From the NCBI GenBank assembly GCA_033297075.1, contig MU858053.1:372001-436000 (forward strand): a stretch of DNA of 64,000 bases, given 5' to 3'. Positions within the stretch are counted from its first letter, which is position 1, and the number at the start of each line of letters is the position of its first letter. Shown here one piece after another: positions 1-10,999 of the stretch. The notes under the pieces are model-generated. The model was not told the DNA's origin, ran no database searches, and saw only the letters and a program-made list of their open reading frames with translations. A program made the position numbers and the translations under genes. Source of the stretch: Rhypophila decipiens (Eukaryota > Ascomycota > Sordariomycetes > Sordariales > Naviculisporaceae).

Positions 1-3000
1 CTCAAGGGTGGAACTTGTGAGGTCAAATGGATTCTCTCGGGTTGCGTGAAGAACCCGCCCCGCTTTACGCCAATACGCGACTGCAAGGTTGCTCCGTACG
101 CTGTGACTTGAAATATGCAACTAACAGGTACACCGGCCGGCACTAACCGGGATAACACACTGGCTAAGGCTGGATTTGGTTCGATTGATCGCGTTGATAT
201 CCATCGGCTTGAACATTAAAGCGCATCCTCATTTCAATGCGAAAACCTCATCAATTGTCATGTTTATCTTCCTCCCCAGAGCATTCGCAGAGTACTGAGT
301 GTTCTCTTCAAGTTTTAATTACCTTTCCTGATCAAGGAGTAATCGTCAGTCAGGCGGACTCTAGCTTCACCGATTACAAATGCATCAGATACCTCGATAT
401 GCACGCACTTAAACGCTCCGGAAGCTGCGGGCGATCGTAAGCCGATCGTAAGATACCGACCGCCGCCGCCAACAATGAAGATCACCCACACCTTGGGTTT
501 CCTCAAGATTCTATCCGCGAATTGCTTCATAAACGTCCAGGAATTAAGTATCACCAACCACCAACCCATTCAAGATCCGAACCAAATCTCGGTATGAAAT
601 CTCGGATTTGAACTAGATGCCTATAAGTGAGGAAATAACAAAATAAATATCAGCCCCCAGTCTTTCAGTCGCCCGTTGACTCGCTCGACTTTTTGGGGAG
701 GTACCCACCAGCTAAGCATTGGCGGGCGGCTACGGACCGTGGGCACGCGAGCTGCTAGCTATGCATCTAGCGGGGTGGCTGGTAATGGTCGCGTGGATGG
801 TGAAATGTACATGCTGGACACAGTCACTCCAACAAGAGGAATTCCAGCAGATGTGATGTTTGTGATGTGCCTTGCCAAACAAACAACGGGATGAGTCGAC
901 AAATCCGTTTCCGGAACCCTGCCGACAACGGTACCTGCCGACCGGAGACTTTTTCGATTTCAGTGACTGCTTGCAGTTGGTATTCCCGAAGCACACTCTG
1001 TACACTACTTACCTACCGTATGGTAATCAGCCCAGCTACGGTCTGAATAAGCAGGCACTATCCATAGGGTTCTGACTTTTGAGCAATGATGACATGAGGC
1101 GGGATTCAATCATGGGATATCAAAATAGCGGTAAGCGCGTGACATGACGATAAGCGACTGGAGGACCCTGAGCCAGACAGTCGGTTCTGAGTGAGTCCGT
1201 CCTGACGGGTAATACGGATATGAGGAAGTCATGTTCCAAATTTATCAGCAAGACAGATCGCCCAACGGGAATGTCGTCAACTTCAGTTTCAGGACTCGTC
1301 ATATAAATGCTTCATGCTCCCAGGCCGCGCAGACCAAGCCATCAAGTTTGCTCAAGATAGAGGGTTGTCGAAGTCTGATCGCAGACGGCCGGTGTGTTGA
1401 AGCGGCCTGCAGGGGCTCTAACATGTGACCCTACCTTTGTGCCTGATGTTTCCTAACGGGATATTCATATCTTGACTCCCACATACGGACTTCAGGATTG
1501 TCATGATCGAACCCCCGCACCCGCTTCAAAAGCCTCGTACGTAGGGTATTCCATTGTGCGGTGAGAGGCCGACCATGATGTACGTGTAAGTGAGAGCAGC
1601 ACCAACCAAGTCTTGTATATAAGAATAAATATACTCCGAATGCATAACCCCGAGAAACAGGTTACCGCCCGCAACCGACACTAGCGCAGTAAGGCAAGGG
1701 TGAAGGACAGTTCGGCCGGGTCGTTCGTTGGTCATTCTTTTTTTCTCCATCTCCATCATTCGTCTTGCAGGCAAGTCCCTTCATCTCCGCAGCTTCCGAC
1801 CGGTCCCCGGCCCCCTCTGGATTTTTCTTTTGCTCTTTCTTTGTGGCTTGGCGATGGACACGCCATGTGACTTCAAACTGGGGTCTCCCGGGTTTCTGAG
1901 TGGTGCCGGTGAATTTTTCTTTTTTGTTCGCTTTCGCTCTCCCTTGAGTTATTAGCGTGCCGTGATCCGCGCAGGCATGGCCCAAATGTCCAATGACCTC
2001 ACAATCCGAGGAGTCCGATGCCCCGATCCCGATGCTGGCTTGGAGTGAGAAGCGAAACTGCCTGCGCGCCGTTAACCGCCTGGAACAAACCGGTAGGTCG
2101 TTTTGTATGTAGGTAGTAACTAGGCTGACAACTTGAACTGGTACAGTCCGTACTTCATAATCAACGCATATATACCTATCACAAGTCCAGGGCAATCCAT
2201 CGGCGGTACTCACACGCCCGATAATGCATGCTTATTTTCTTCTACCCTCTGTAGCGGTATGATGGGTACAGGTATGGATGGATACACGGGCATAGCTCGG
2301 AATACAGGATACCGCGGTTACCGGTATATAGTATGATCCATGCGAAAGAACGTCGGTCTCCATCTTCCACATGGATATGAGTTCTGGTGTCAAATAAAAA
2401 ATCGTCCGAGCTGCATAAAAACGTAATGTTCGTTGACTCGTAAACCCTATACCCCTTCTCATCGCACATGGAGACTCGCAAAGGGGCGGCCAGCAAGCAT
2501 TTCCTTGTGTATCCGAGTATTTGTATCGCGTTCCGTACATACATATCAGGTCTCTGCGATCGATCGGGTTGGGGTCCTTCAAGTTGGTCTTGGAGCCAAG
2601 GGGTTGTCACTGCGAGCATTTTACGTTTCGATCGAGCTTGTGCTGTATGTACTATTTTTAACTTGGCTGCTTGGATAGCTTGGAGCCATGTCTGCTTGGG
2701 TAACAGCAAATCTGGCAGATATCGATACCGATACCATCAAGGAAGGCTCCGATGTTGCCCGGGAGATTTAACTCGTGTTTGGGACAAAACAATACAATGA
2801 AAGATCTCAGGGAGCAAAAAAGAAAGCCTCTCTCTTTCCCTATTTCTTCCGTACTGCCCCCGTTATTATACTCCACCACATAACCCATAATCAAGAACTT
2901 GAGATGAACCCGATCGGTGGTATTTGATGATGATGTAAAAGAAAAGGAGAAATCAACGGCTACCAAAAATTCAAATATCCCCCTTTTCGGTTTCATGTGT

Positions 3001-3200
3001 TATTCGGATCAGAAAGAGAGCAAAATACTATTATCTCGAGATGATCGGTCCAATGGAAAACCAGGTCAGTCAACATAAAAAAAGGCATCAAACCAAATCA
3101 AGCAAGCACAAACCCAACACAGACATGAAAATCTCATCTTTCCCCCATTCCTGAGCCCTACCAGCTCACGTTTACGCTTCGAAAGAAAAGTTCAAGGAAA
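1..3200. other. Gene-free stretch at left edge
   Basis: I see no gene I can support in this 3.2 kb. The longest open frame (1662-2213, minus) resembles no family I recognise, has no codon pattern like the real genes nearby, and overlaps competing frames on both strands. The part next to 3200 is the 3' side of the kinase gene. A segment around 2250-2340 is rich in GGTA/GATAC-type steps like other intergenic tracts in this window. Confidence 0.6.
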
Positions 3201-4088
3201 CTACCTCCTACTCCCTCCTCCGCCAGGTCCGCCACTCCACAGCCCTTTACTCGTCTCGACCACCCTGTTTACATCACTCCCCGGCCGTAGACTTGCCGGC
3301 ACCGGCGGGGCATCATTCATGGCCGTATCTCCTCCCGCATCCAGCTCGGGTTGGGTCCCATAGCCACTATCGTTCCCAACGCTCGCACCTCCCACCGACA
3401 CCCCGCTATCATCCTTGCGTGTCGAAGGCAACGGTGGCGTCGTGGGTGGGAGCTGCCCCTGCGCAGTCACCGCACCATCATCAATTTGCTGCGTTTGCGC
3501 GTTCCTCCTCGCAGGCTCGCGACTACGCACGCCGTTCATGAACTGACCCTCGCGGAGTTTATTAATCGCCCGCACGGTATCGATGGCGGCGTGCAAGGTG
3601 CGGCGCGCGTTGAAGTTCTTCTTGACCGTCGGCAAGAGGTTCTGGCCCTTGTCAGCCTCGGCGCCAGCATTGGCGCGTGCCCAACCGGCCACGAATGGGT
3701 GCTGCAGGGCTTCGTGCGCCGTCATGCGCTTGGCCGGGTCGATGGTGAGACACCGCCGGATGAAGTCCTTTGCGCTGTCGGAGACGCCCCGCCAGTACTC
3801 GAGCGGGGTGAAGCTGTAGTCGGCGTTGAGGATGGCCTGCATTTCCTCAAAGTCCGAGTCGCGGTCAAAGGGCGTGTAGCCGCAGAGTAGGAAATAGGTA
3901 ATCACGCCGAGGGCCCACAGATCGACGGGCTTCCCATGACCCGTCTTTTTGAAGATCTCGGGTGCCATGTAGCCTGGTGTACCGCATGTAGTCGTCAACA
4001 CGTGGAACTGCTCCTCGTCCATTATGCGGCTGAGACCGAAGTCGGCAATCAGCAGGTCGGCGTTATCCTCTGGGGTGCGGAACAAAAG

Positions 4089-4122
<34 letters not shown>

Positions 4123-4631
4123 TGGTCGTGAAGGTAGGCCACAGCCGACAAGGTTGCCCGTATGAGATCGGCGGCGTCCGATTCGTAGTAGGATCCCTTT
4201 CGGCAGATACGATCGAATAACTCGCCGCCGAGGGCAAGATCGGTGACGAGGTACAGGTTGTTCATAGTCTCGAAATAGTCGACCAGGGTGAGTATGTTCT
4301 GGTGACCCATGGATACCTTCTTGAGGACGGCGATCTCGTTTCGGACCTGTTATCCAAAGCGTCAAAAACAAGAGGTTAGATATAAAATAATCAGCTTTCC
4401 CAAGCTGAGAGCTAGGGGAAGGAGGAGAGTTTTGAGTTATAGTACCATATGCTCTCTCCCTGCCATCAGCCTCTTGTTAATCACTTTGGCAGCATAATAG
4501 CGACCAGTGTCAATGTGGACGCACTCCTTCACGACCGAGTAGGACCCCGCGCCGAGCGTCTTTCCGACCTTGTAACGGCATGGCTGGATCTGAGGTTGTG
4601 ACCGATCACCACTCGCCGGTGCCGCGCTCAT
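3201..4631 (-). CDS. Calcium/calmodulin-dependent protein kinase (CaMKI-like)
   Basis: Serine/threonine kinase of the fungal CMK family, expected in the cytosol and activated by Ca2+/calmodulin. Two exons: 4631-4446 and 4346-3201; the intron has a GTACTA donor and ACAG acceptor and joins in phase 0, giving 443 residues. The start is the ATG of MSAAPASG; an upstream frame to 4745 has no ATG. Visible in order: Gly-rich loop GAGSYSVV, AAKVIN lysine, HRDLKPEN catalytic loop, DFG, a TTCGTPGYMAPE activation segment with a phosphorylatable Thr, and HRD-type C-lobe. After the kinase domain, the segment NFNARRTLHAAIDTVRAINK is the typical autoinhibitory/CaM-binding helix. The last ~100 residues are low-complexity Ser/Pro/Gly with no known domain. 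Family assignment is firm; which fungal paralogue (camk-1 or camk-2 type) is inference. Confidence 0.93.
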
Positions 4632-5548
4632 GATGGCGATGATTTCGAGGTTGTCCGGGTCGCGTTTAGACCGTGGAAGAGGGGGCGAGAGGCGTTTGGG
4701 AACCGCGAACTCTACGGATGACAGTGCGGACTGGGATTGTGCCAACTATGGGAGACAAGGCTGTCGCTTGGTCGTGTTGGGCTTTGCGCTGAAAGGATAA
4801 CCGCACTTGGGCTTCCGATTGGATGTGTTGGTAGGCCTTTCTCCAGTCGTGATGATGAATAACTGTCAACCGATCGTCTTTCAGAGGTATCGCACTTGAA
4901 CCGCAATGGAATCGTGCGGCTTCTCCAGGTTTCGATAGACTGGATCTCCAGGATGGTCGAGTTGAGCGCTGCCAAAACGAATGAGGGGTTGACGAAGCCA
5001 GACAGCACCGCGAGCGACTGGATGACGAGTGCTCGGGAAGGTAGAAAGATCCCCGGAAAATGGAGACCAGTTGAGATTCGAGATGGCTTCAAAACGAAGA
5101 TGCATTCAAGCCTTAAGGGACTGGATTGTATCAGGCACCTTGTTGTTACAGAATGTCGAGTCTTGCTTGTGTTCTGTCAGCCGCAATTGGTATTGCGCTT
5201 CAGCTGCCCCTCCTTCTCCAAGCCAATCATCCCCAGCCCCACACTTTCCCCGACCCAGACACCGGATGCAATCCCTCGGTGAAGGGCCGAAGGTGAGCAC
5301 CGGCGTTCCGTCCCGGAGTGGATCACGGTCCCACCTCGGCTTCACCTAATCCCGCCCGCTCGGCATGGGCTTAGTAGAAGCTATGCGTGCTGGTCGGCGG
5401 ATCAAAGTTAGGTGAGTGGGTTACTCTTGTTCTTCCAATGCAAAATTAAGATCAACAAAAACAGTATCTTTTTCTAGGCACCACCACTAATGGTATATAC
5501 ATTCAGCACAGTTGGTGCCAGTAAGCTGCTATCCTTTGGTTTCCTCCT
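4632..5548. other. Intergenic: upstream of CaM kinase, downstream of Kre33
   Basis: Holds the kinase promoter and leader and the 3' UTR of the acetyltransferase gene; both genes run leftward. Open frames here (4712-5092 and 4896-5282) oppose each other and look non-coding. No motif identified. Confidence 0.5.
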
Positions 5549-8500
5549 TTATTTTCTCTTATCACGCTTGGCCTTCTTAGATTTTCCATGTCCCCTCTCT
5601 CCCTGTTCTTTTCCATTCACTTCCACTTCCTCGGTCTCGGCTTTCCTCTTCGCCTTTTGTGACTTGATGCTCACGAGCGGGTTCGACTTTCCACTCTTTG
5701 TCGCCTTTTCCACCAACTTCTCTGCCTCCTCCCACTCAGCTGCAGCGCCTCCAACCTCATATCTGTACCACTTGCGTCAGTCAACTGTTTCATAGTCTAA
5801 AAATGGTTATAGGGAGTATGGAGGTGTTCTTACTGGTCAAGTGGTAATGAGTCAATGAGCTCTCGTTGCTTTTTCTTTAGTTCTCTCAGGGCTTCATCCC
5901 CGCCCTCGTCAAGCTCATCTTCGAGACTTACATCCAGAGGTGTGAACTTGGTGTTGATGAGTTCATCATCGTGCGCTGCTGAAGCATTTTGACGACTGAC
6001 CCCCACATTCGCATCGGGCATCTCGGCTTCAATGGCTCCGGAGACCAGGGACGCCAGATGCGACGTTATTTTCCGCATCGTCTTGATAAACACAGCCAAC
6101 AATTGTGACGGGGGGATGTTTAGTTCTTCAGCGCTTGGGTCCACATCTTTGCGTTGCAGTCCAATGGCCAAGAGGATAGCTCGCTGGAGAGGGCTGAGCT
6201 CGATGCTCGACCTCAACCGCCCTGTGAAGTAGAGCTCTGCTATGGTCGGGATAAGGTCCAGTACGACGTGGTAATCGAGGATCCCGCTTGCATAAGACTC
6301 GAGTCTCTTGTGGTCCCAGGGCGTCAACAGTCGATCGAGTTCTGCCTTGGTCAGCTCGGCAGGCTCGCTGGATGGGTCCAGTTTCGCCCCTGAATTCGCC
6401 GACTCCTCAATGGTCAAGGCCAATGTTGAAGGAAACTCTCTGAACTTGTACGACATCAAGGACAGGAAGCGGCGGTGGAAGTCGTTGGCAAAGGATCCGA
6501 GCCAACTCTGGTCGCTGTCCTCCTTCAAGGGTCTGAGCATGACGCATGTGTGCTCGCCAGTGAGGTCATTGGCTGTTTGCCGCAAGTACACAGGGGCAAA
6601 AGAGGCGCGCTTCCAGAATTTATGAAGTGGCTTAGTCAACCCATAACTGACTCCCACATAATCAAGCATCTCGGGTCGGCATTCGGCCAGCTTCGCGAAC
6701 AGAGGTGGTAGCTCATTCATGTCGCGAACCTTGATCTCATCCGTCCTCAGATTTGCGTTTGCCAGCTCCGCGTCTGTCACTCTCTTGATTGTTCTTTGGA
6801 CAGCATGTGTCGAGCCTTCAGAAAGATCGGTGAATTTGCCCTCATAATAATCAATGAGCAGCTGAATGGCTCGAGAGCCGTATCCCATCGACACATAGTC
6901 TGGATTTGTCGCTATCCGGACCACACGAGCGCCAGAGAGCGAGGCAAACTCGTCATCCTGGAATTGTTGGCTAATAAGCCAAGGAATAAGGTCGCCAGCA
7001 GGTTGCTGACCTCTGCTCAGGCTATTCAGAATGCTCTGTCTGCTGATCTTGCCTTCAAGCGACACCTGTATGACACAGAGGGGCTCGGGCAGCCTGCCTT
7101 CGGCGATGGGACCAGTCAGCACAAAGAGCTCATGGGCTGGCGCATCGCTCATCAGCTGTAGATCGTTGGGCGAGTTCTTGTAGTGACTGGCAACGTAGAG
7201 AGCCACCATTTGCTGCAGGAACCTTTCAGAAACCGGGTGGAACGAGAAAAGTGTGTCGCGGTTGACAAGCAAAAGCTCACACTGCGAGGGATCTGGGCAT
7301 CCCTGAGTGCTGATTTTCGACTTTGGCAGCGTCGCGTCGAGGCAGAGCAGTGTATTGAGCCATTTCTCAACTGCGTCACCTTGGTGATAACGGATGGGCT
7401 CAGAAAGAGTGATCTCCTTCAGAGAGCGCCCTTGAACTGAAGTGCCCTCCTTGCTCGCTTTCCCGCTTGATCTGTCTACCTCGACTGCCTCACCAGCAGT
7501 CGGTGCGCCCGCTCTTGACTGTTCTCTAAGTTGTTTGATGAGCTTCAGAGAGAGTGACCGTCCTGTGCCTTCGTATCCACTGATAGTAGACGCCATAAAC
7601 ACCAAATAGGGGCCCATCAGCTTTCGGACTACCGGCAAGGGGATAGCAGCAGCTTCGTCTATCACGACCAACTCGGCTTGGCCCAACACATGGTGATCCT
7701 GGGGGCGGAAGTACTGAATTGTTTGCCTGTGGTTCCTGTGAATGTTGACCCGAACAATGGCCTTGTTGAAATCCGGATTGGTCGACTGAATGATGGAGTA
7801 ATCGGCGTGGTCTTTATAGTCGAGGGCATCGAAACCCTTGAAAACGAATTCGAATAGCGTCTTCAAATTTTCCGGAGACGGAGATGTGATGAAGATATTG
7901 CTATAACCATAGGCCACGGCTGCTGCTATCGCTACACCCATAGCAGCTGATTTACCACGGCCACGAGCCGCCGTGAGTGTTACAGTATTCCGTAATGTCT
8001 TCTCCGCAATGGCATCCACAAACGTGAGCAGTGCCTTGGCCTGGTCACCGGTGCGCGCCAACCGGACGAGCGGCCCGATTGGTTGGGTATCTTGAAGGGA
8101 CTCCTTGATCTTATCCAACTCTTGCTTCGCCGCGCTGGCTGGGGCGTCTTCGTCAGGTGGGGGAAGTTTTTTGACAACCTTCCCGCCAGATATCGGGAGA
8201 ACATTGAGCTCGTCGTCGATAACGAGACATGATTCGCAACTGCCGAGAGATAATATGAAGCGCTCGTTGAATCGCGCAACAACGTCATCATGGGCCTCGG
8301 TCCTAAACCTCGAGTGGACATCCATCGAGAGAGTGTACAGCTGCTTCAAGCTGTTCATGCCCTTCAACAGGAGCACTACCATCCCGCCACCTTCTACCGT
8401 TTCGATTGTCCGCGCAAGGATATTCGGACTTATCGCTTCAAAATCTTGTAAGATACACTACACGAAGTTAGTAATTTAGCGGTAGCATGACTGGACCGAC

Positions 8501-8999
8501 ATGACTAACCATGCCATATGTGTTTCCGAGAATCTTTTCCGTCTCCTTGTAGTAGACATATCGGATATCGTGGAGTGAGATGAAGAGTTCGAACGGGTCT
8601 TCGGAATTCGCTTCTCGTACGCCGCGCTTTATCTCCTTCTTGATCTTGTTCTCCCGCTTCTTCCTGTGACTTGTAAAACCGAGAAGTTTGCTTTTGTATG
8701 CCCAGAGGACGGATTTGTTGTGCTTGACGTTCATCTGCGACATGATGTGGTATACTGAACAGAGAAGTTAGACTCCTGAAGCGAACAAGCGAGCAAGGGC
8801 TTCCTTACGGTGAACAATTGCATCTTTAGAATGGTCCCCCACCACAACGAAGAAGCTGCGCTTCTTCTCCTGGAAGGCATTGTGCATCAGCGCCGGAATG
8901 CGCGAGTCTCTATAGCAGGCGAAAAGACTAATATTAGCGATTGACCAGATCCATCCAGACGAGGGAAGTGGACATTACGTACACTGTTTTTTGTGACAT
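5549..8999 (-). CDS. KRE33: RNA cytidine N4-acetyltransferase Kre33/NAT10
   Basis: Nucleolar enzyme that uses ATP and acetyl-CoA to form N4-acetylcytidine in 18S rRNA and, with an adaptor, tRNA; needed for small-subunit biogenesis. Five exons fit in frame: 8999-8983 (17 nt), 8909-8809, 8754-8510, 8457-5834 and 5762-5549, giving 1066 residues, the usual family length (~1025-1060). The N-terminus reads MSQKTVDSRIPALMHN, matching the family's VDSRIP motif across the first intron. Seen further on: TSHRKKRE and NTYGM motifs, RecD-like helicase Walker A AARGRGKSAA near residue 285, Walker B VVIDEAAAIP, GNAT acetyl-CoA loop MGYGSRA near residue 645, and a Lys-rich tail KSKKAKRDKRK typical of nucleolar proteins. 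The last intron falls just after SLPLD, so a single-exon reading stops too early. Divergent from the LETM1-domain gene. Confidence 0.96.
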
Positions 9000-9291
9000 T
9001 TTTGCGAATGGTTCGCGGTGTTGTTATGGTATTCAGCCGCTGGATCGCAACTTCAGACTTCCAAGCAATCTGGACCACTGGAGACGCTCTGAATTCTGAT
9101 AAAATTTAGGCGGTGCAGAGCGGCATAAAACAGCCCCACTGCTTCAAAATCGATGACCCAACGGAAGGATGCGACCCCACAATGACCCACTTATACCCGA
9201 GGTACCCACCTGTTCAAAATTATGCGTTCAACAATTGGATCCAGATGCCAGCAAGGTTCGTCCCGATTCAACAAACAAGACTGTCGATGCC
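9000..9291. promoter_or_regulatory. Short divergent promoter region, Kre33 / LETM1-domain gene
   Basis: Only 292 bp separate the start codons of two head-to-head genes, so both promoters and leaders must sit here and may share elements. No TATA box is evident. Shared regulation is inference from spacing. Confidence 0.55.
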
Positions 9292-10383
9292 ATGAACAGC
9301 AGGACTCCAGCCAGCGCCTTGCGCGCAACCATGCGTATTCATGCGTCGACGAATTCCATATCACCCGCTCTTGTCCACTTGACAGGATGTCGTTCAGTCC
9401 AGCAATCAGCTGGAGCACCAAGGCGCCAGTTCCCCTTGGCCCTTAGCCTGGGTTCGAGTGTTCAACGACGCTGTGCTTCCCAAGCAGCAGCCGAGAAATA
9501 CGAGCCTCCTGAGCAACACCACCAACAATTACCGTCCGAAAACCACCCAAATCTCTCTCCCCAAGATGCGAACCCTCCCGCGTCAACCCGGCCGCCACCG
9601 ATCGTCCTCCCCGTCCGCAAGCCAGACACTTCCACCTTCCAGCACTACTTCGCAATAGGCAAGGTCTACCTAACATTCTACAAAACCGGCGTAAAGAACA
9701 TATACCACAACACGCGCCTGATCTACCCATCTCGAACCACCGACAAGAGCCTCATCCCGCGTCCAGACACGCGGAGCCACCTCCTCCTCCGTGACCGATG
9801 GGCCCACGACATCCGCCGCCTGCCCCTCTTCGTCCTCCTCCTCATAGTCTGCGGGGAATTCACCCCCCTCATAGTAGTCGCCATCCCCTCGATCGTCCCC
9901 TACACCTGCCGACTGCCCCAGCACGTAGACAAGCTCAGGAAGAAGATGCAAGAGCGCCGGGCACACTCCCTCACGAACCATCACTGCGCGGCATTATCAG
10001 CTCCTCCCGGACCACAACCGCCCCTCCCCGTGGCGCATCTCGCTCGCTCGCTGGGGATCGTGTCTTCGTTCTGGGACAAAATCGGCTTTGTGCCCGGGCT
10101 CCTTGCCCGACCTAGGCTAGAGAAACGGCTTCGATTTCTGGTGCGAGATAGCGCGCTGCTCTTGGAGGCTGGGGGTGTGGATGCCCTAGAAGACGAGGAA
10201 GTCAAGCTCGCTTGTAGCGACAGGGGCATTGACGTCCTGGACCGCAGCGACGAGGAGCTCAGGGACGTCCTCTCGAGGTGGCTCCGGTTGGTCATGTCCC
10301 ACCGAGGTGGACAAGACGAGAGCGTAGAACGCACTGTGTTTTTATTGACTAGACCTGAGGCCGACTGGCCTCGTGAGATCTAG
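9292..10383 (+). CDS. LETM1-domain mitochondrial protein (short form)
   Basis: Single-exon gene of 363 residues, start placed at the ATG of MNSRTPASALRATMR; an in-frame ATG lies 41 codons upstream but MNSRT begins an Arg/Ser/Ala-rich, acid-poor N-terminus as expected of a mitochondrial presequence. A Pro/Gln-rich linker follows, then the block FQHYFAIGKVYLTFYKTG and a hydrophobic helix LPLFVLLLIVCGEFTPLIVV followed by VPYTCRLP, which is the LETM1 membrane segment with its conserved E-x-x-P pattern. The C-terminus retains the ribosome-binding-like helices (DEELRDVLSRWLRL). LETM1 proteins sit in the inner membrane and act in K+/H+ exchange and translation of mitochondrial proteins; yeast has Mdm38 and Ylh47, both longer and with EF-hand or coiled-coil tails absent here. 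This shorter type is closer in layout to animal LETMD1; exact role unknown. Confidence 0.82.
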   Translation: MNSRTPASALRATMRIHASTNSISPALVHLTGCRSVQQSAGAPRRQFPLALSLGSSVQRRCASQAAAEKYEPPEQHHQQLPSENHPNLSPQDANPPASTRPPPIVLPVRKPDTSTFQHYFAIGKVYLTFYKTGVKNIYHNTRLIYPSRTTDKSLIPRPDTRSHLLLRDRWAHDIRRLPLFVLLLIVCGEFTPLIVVAIPSIVPYTCRLPQHVDKLRKKMQERRAHSLTNHHCAALSAPPGPQPPLPVAHLARSLGIVSSFWDKIGFVPGLLARPRLEKRLRFLVRDSALLLEAGGVDALEDEEVKLACSDRGIDVLDRSDEELRDVLSRWLRLVMSHRGGQDESVERTVFLLTRPEADWPREI

Positions 10384-10999
10384 GACTGACTGGGATGGGG
10401 AAAATCCTCCCCATCTCTGCGTTGCGCAATGCGCATTCTTATCGATTGTCAATGAGACACACCTCCCTCCTCATAGACTACATGTACAAAGTTGTCGAAA
10501 TGCTGCCTCGTGCTCTTGGATAGCTCGCTCCTCTATATTCTTACTTTTTAGATATTGTACAACTCGTTAGATGTGGCATAGACAAACTTAAAAAAACCAG
10601 GCAAATACCGTAATATCATTATTCAATGAATATGGTGTGTTTTTTTTGTCTTGGCAGGTCCACGAAGCGGTCCTCAATAGTAAATCCACAGTCAGACCCA
10701 GCACTATACCAGTAGCCTGTGAGTCCTCAAAGCATCTTTTTCCCTCATTGCGCAAAAGGGTCCTTCAAGATGAGATTCATGCCATTGGGAAAGAGCCTCA
10801 CAGGCGTATACAACTGATGCTATCCCTCGTGACCTTTTTGAAAAGGCATGGTCTGAAAAAATGTTTATCATACAAACTGGAATCACCGAACAAGCATGTA
10901 ATCTTTCATGTCATGGATATGATTGGTGTAGCTCCCGGATCACCCACCCCCCACGCCAAAATAAACATACATGTAGAGACCACTCTGGCGTCCCGGTCC
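10384..10999. other. Convergent intergenic region
   Basis: 3' ends of the LETM1-domain gene and nab3 face each other. Contains T-runs near 10632 but nothing I can call a gene; the frame at 10637-11095 partly overlaps nab3 antisense. Confidence 0.5.

Noticed and set aside
1662..2213. 183-codon minus-strand frame in the left gene-free region
   Set aside because: No family resemblance, mixed composition, and overlapping open frames on the other strand.
3351..3890. 179-codon plus-strand frame opposite the kinase
   Set aside because: Antisense of a strongly conserved kinase domain.
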